From: Mucilaginibacter sp.
Lineage (GTDB): Bacteria > Bacteroidota > Bacteroidia > Sphingobacteriales > Sphingobacteriaceae
Assembly (NCBI GenBank): GCA_025934475.1
Contig: JAICXZ010000019.1
Span: 1-14,287 of the forward strand
Length of the DNA stretch: 14,287 nt
Direction: 5' to 3'
Shown piece by piece: positions 14,147-14,287 of this stretch (positions within the stretch are counted from its first letter, which is position 1; every line of letters starts with the position of its first letter). The position numbers were made by a program, and so were the translations under genes. Under the pieces are notes generated by a model, which was given only the letters and a program-made list of their open reading frames with translations, did not search any database and had not been told where the DNA came from.

Positions 14147-14287
14147 CTAGCAATATTTCCATTTTCTTTTTTTAGAAATGCATGCGTTAACTGCCGATAG
14201 CAACTCGTTTTCTGAAAATGGTTTAATGAGATAGGTATCAACACCCCAGTCCATGGCTTTCCGAATATCTTTTTTTTCGGATTGTGC
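14147..14287 (-). CDS. Response-regulator receiver domain, 5' part missing
   Basis: Only the last 46 codons lie in the window; the start is beyond the right edge. The visible end reads KKDIRKAMDWGVDTYLIKPFSENELLSAVN, the typical alpha4-beta5-alpha5 part of a CheY-like receiver with the conserved Lys-Pro pair, followed by a short basic tail and TAG. No output domain follows the receiver, so it is either a single-domain regulator or one whose other domain is N-terminal. Whether it pairs with the histidine kinase at the other end of the window cannot be told. Confidence 0.8.
   Translation of the reverse strand, partial: AQSEKKDIRKAMDWGVDTYLIKPFSENELLSAVNACISKKRKWKYC

Overview
The window looks like chromosome from a Bacteroidota bacterium, most likely a Sphingobacteriaceae member (Mucilaginibacter/Pedobacter-like). 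This is inferred from moderate GC, a PF13568-type outer-membrane barrel, a DUF3943 protein, weak Shine-Dalgarno sequences, and promoter boxes resembling the Bacteroidota -7 element TAnnTTTG. No mobile element, tRNA, rRNA or CRISPR array was seen.

Layout. Positions 1-1374 (minus) carry a PAS-PAS histidine kinase cut by the left edge. Positions 1608-3802 (plus) carry a two-gene envelope operon (outer-membrane barrel, then DUF3943). From 3896 to 6342 (minus) a universal stress protein is followed by a P-loop kinase-like ATPase and an aminoglycoside-phosphotransferase-like protein. Then come an MFS transporter (6497-7687, minus), a bacterial eRF1-like (baeRF) protein (7850-8917, minus), and a phosphoribosyltransferase plus dienelactone-hydrolase-like operon (9022-10318, minus). 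Diverging from that operon is an erythromycin-esterase-family gene broken by one missing base (10440-11773, plus). Converging on it is a nicotinamidase-like gene that has lost key catalytic residues (11784-12413, minus). A small membrane-anchored coiled-coil protein (12561-13142, minus) and a triple-BON protein (13219-13887, minus) follow, and the 3' end of a response-regulator receiver gene (14147-14287, minus) is cut by the right edge.

Common theme. The gene set (USP, COG2187-type kinase plus ATPase, baeRF, PRTase, DLH, erythromycin esterase) strongly resembles the families in the Mycobacterium tuberculosis DosR dormancy regulon (Rv2005c, Rv2004c, Rv2629, Rv0571c, Rv2030c). This suggests an energy- or oxygen-stress survival island.

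Main discovery. Five promoters share one 65-bp architecture: two 12-bp dyads of the form TGAY-N4-RTCA with centres exactly 22 bp apart, then a TAnnTTTG-like -7 box whose centre is exactly 33 bp from the proximal dyad. They precede the outer-membrane barrel operon, the USP operon, baeRF, the DLH-PRT operon and the BON gene. The geometry is what a dimeric activator, for example of the CRP/FNR type, would need at about -41 and -63. It ties the stress genes and the outer-membrane operon into one previously unlinked regulon.
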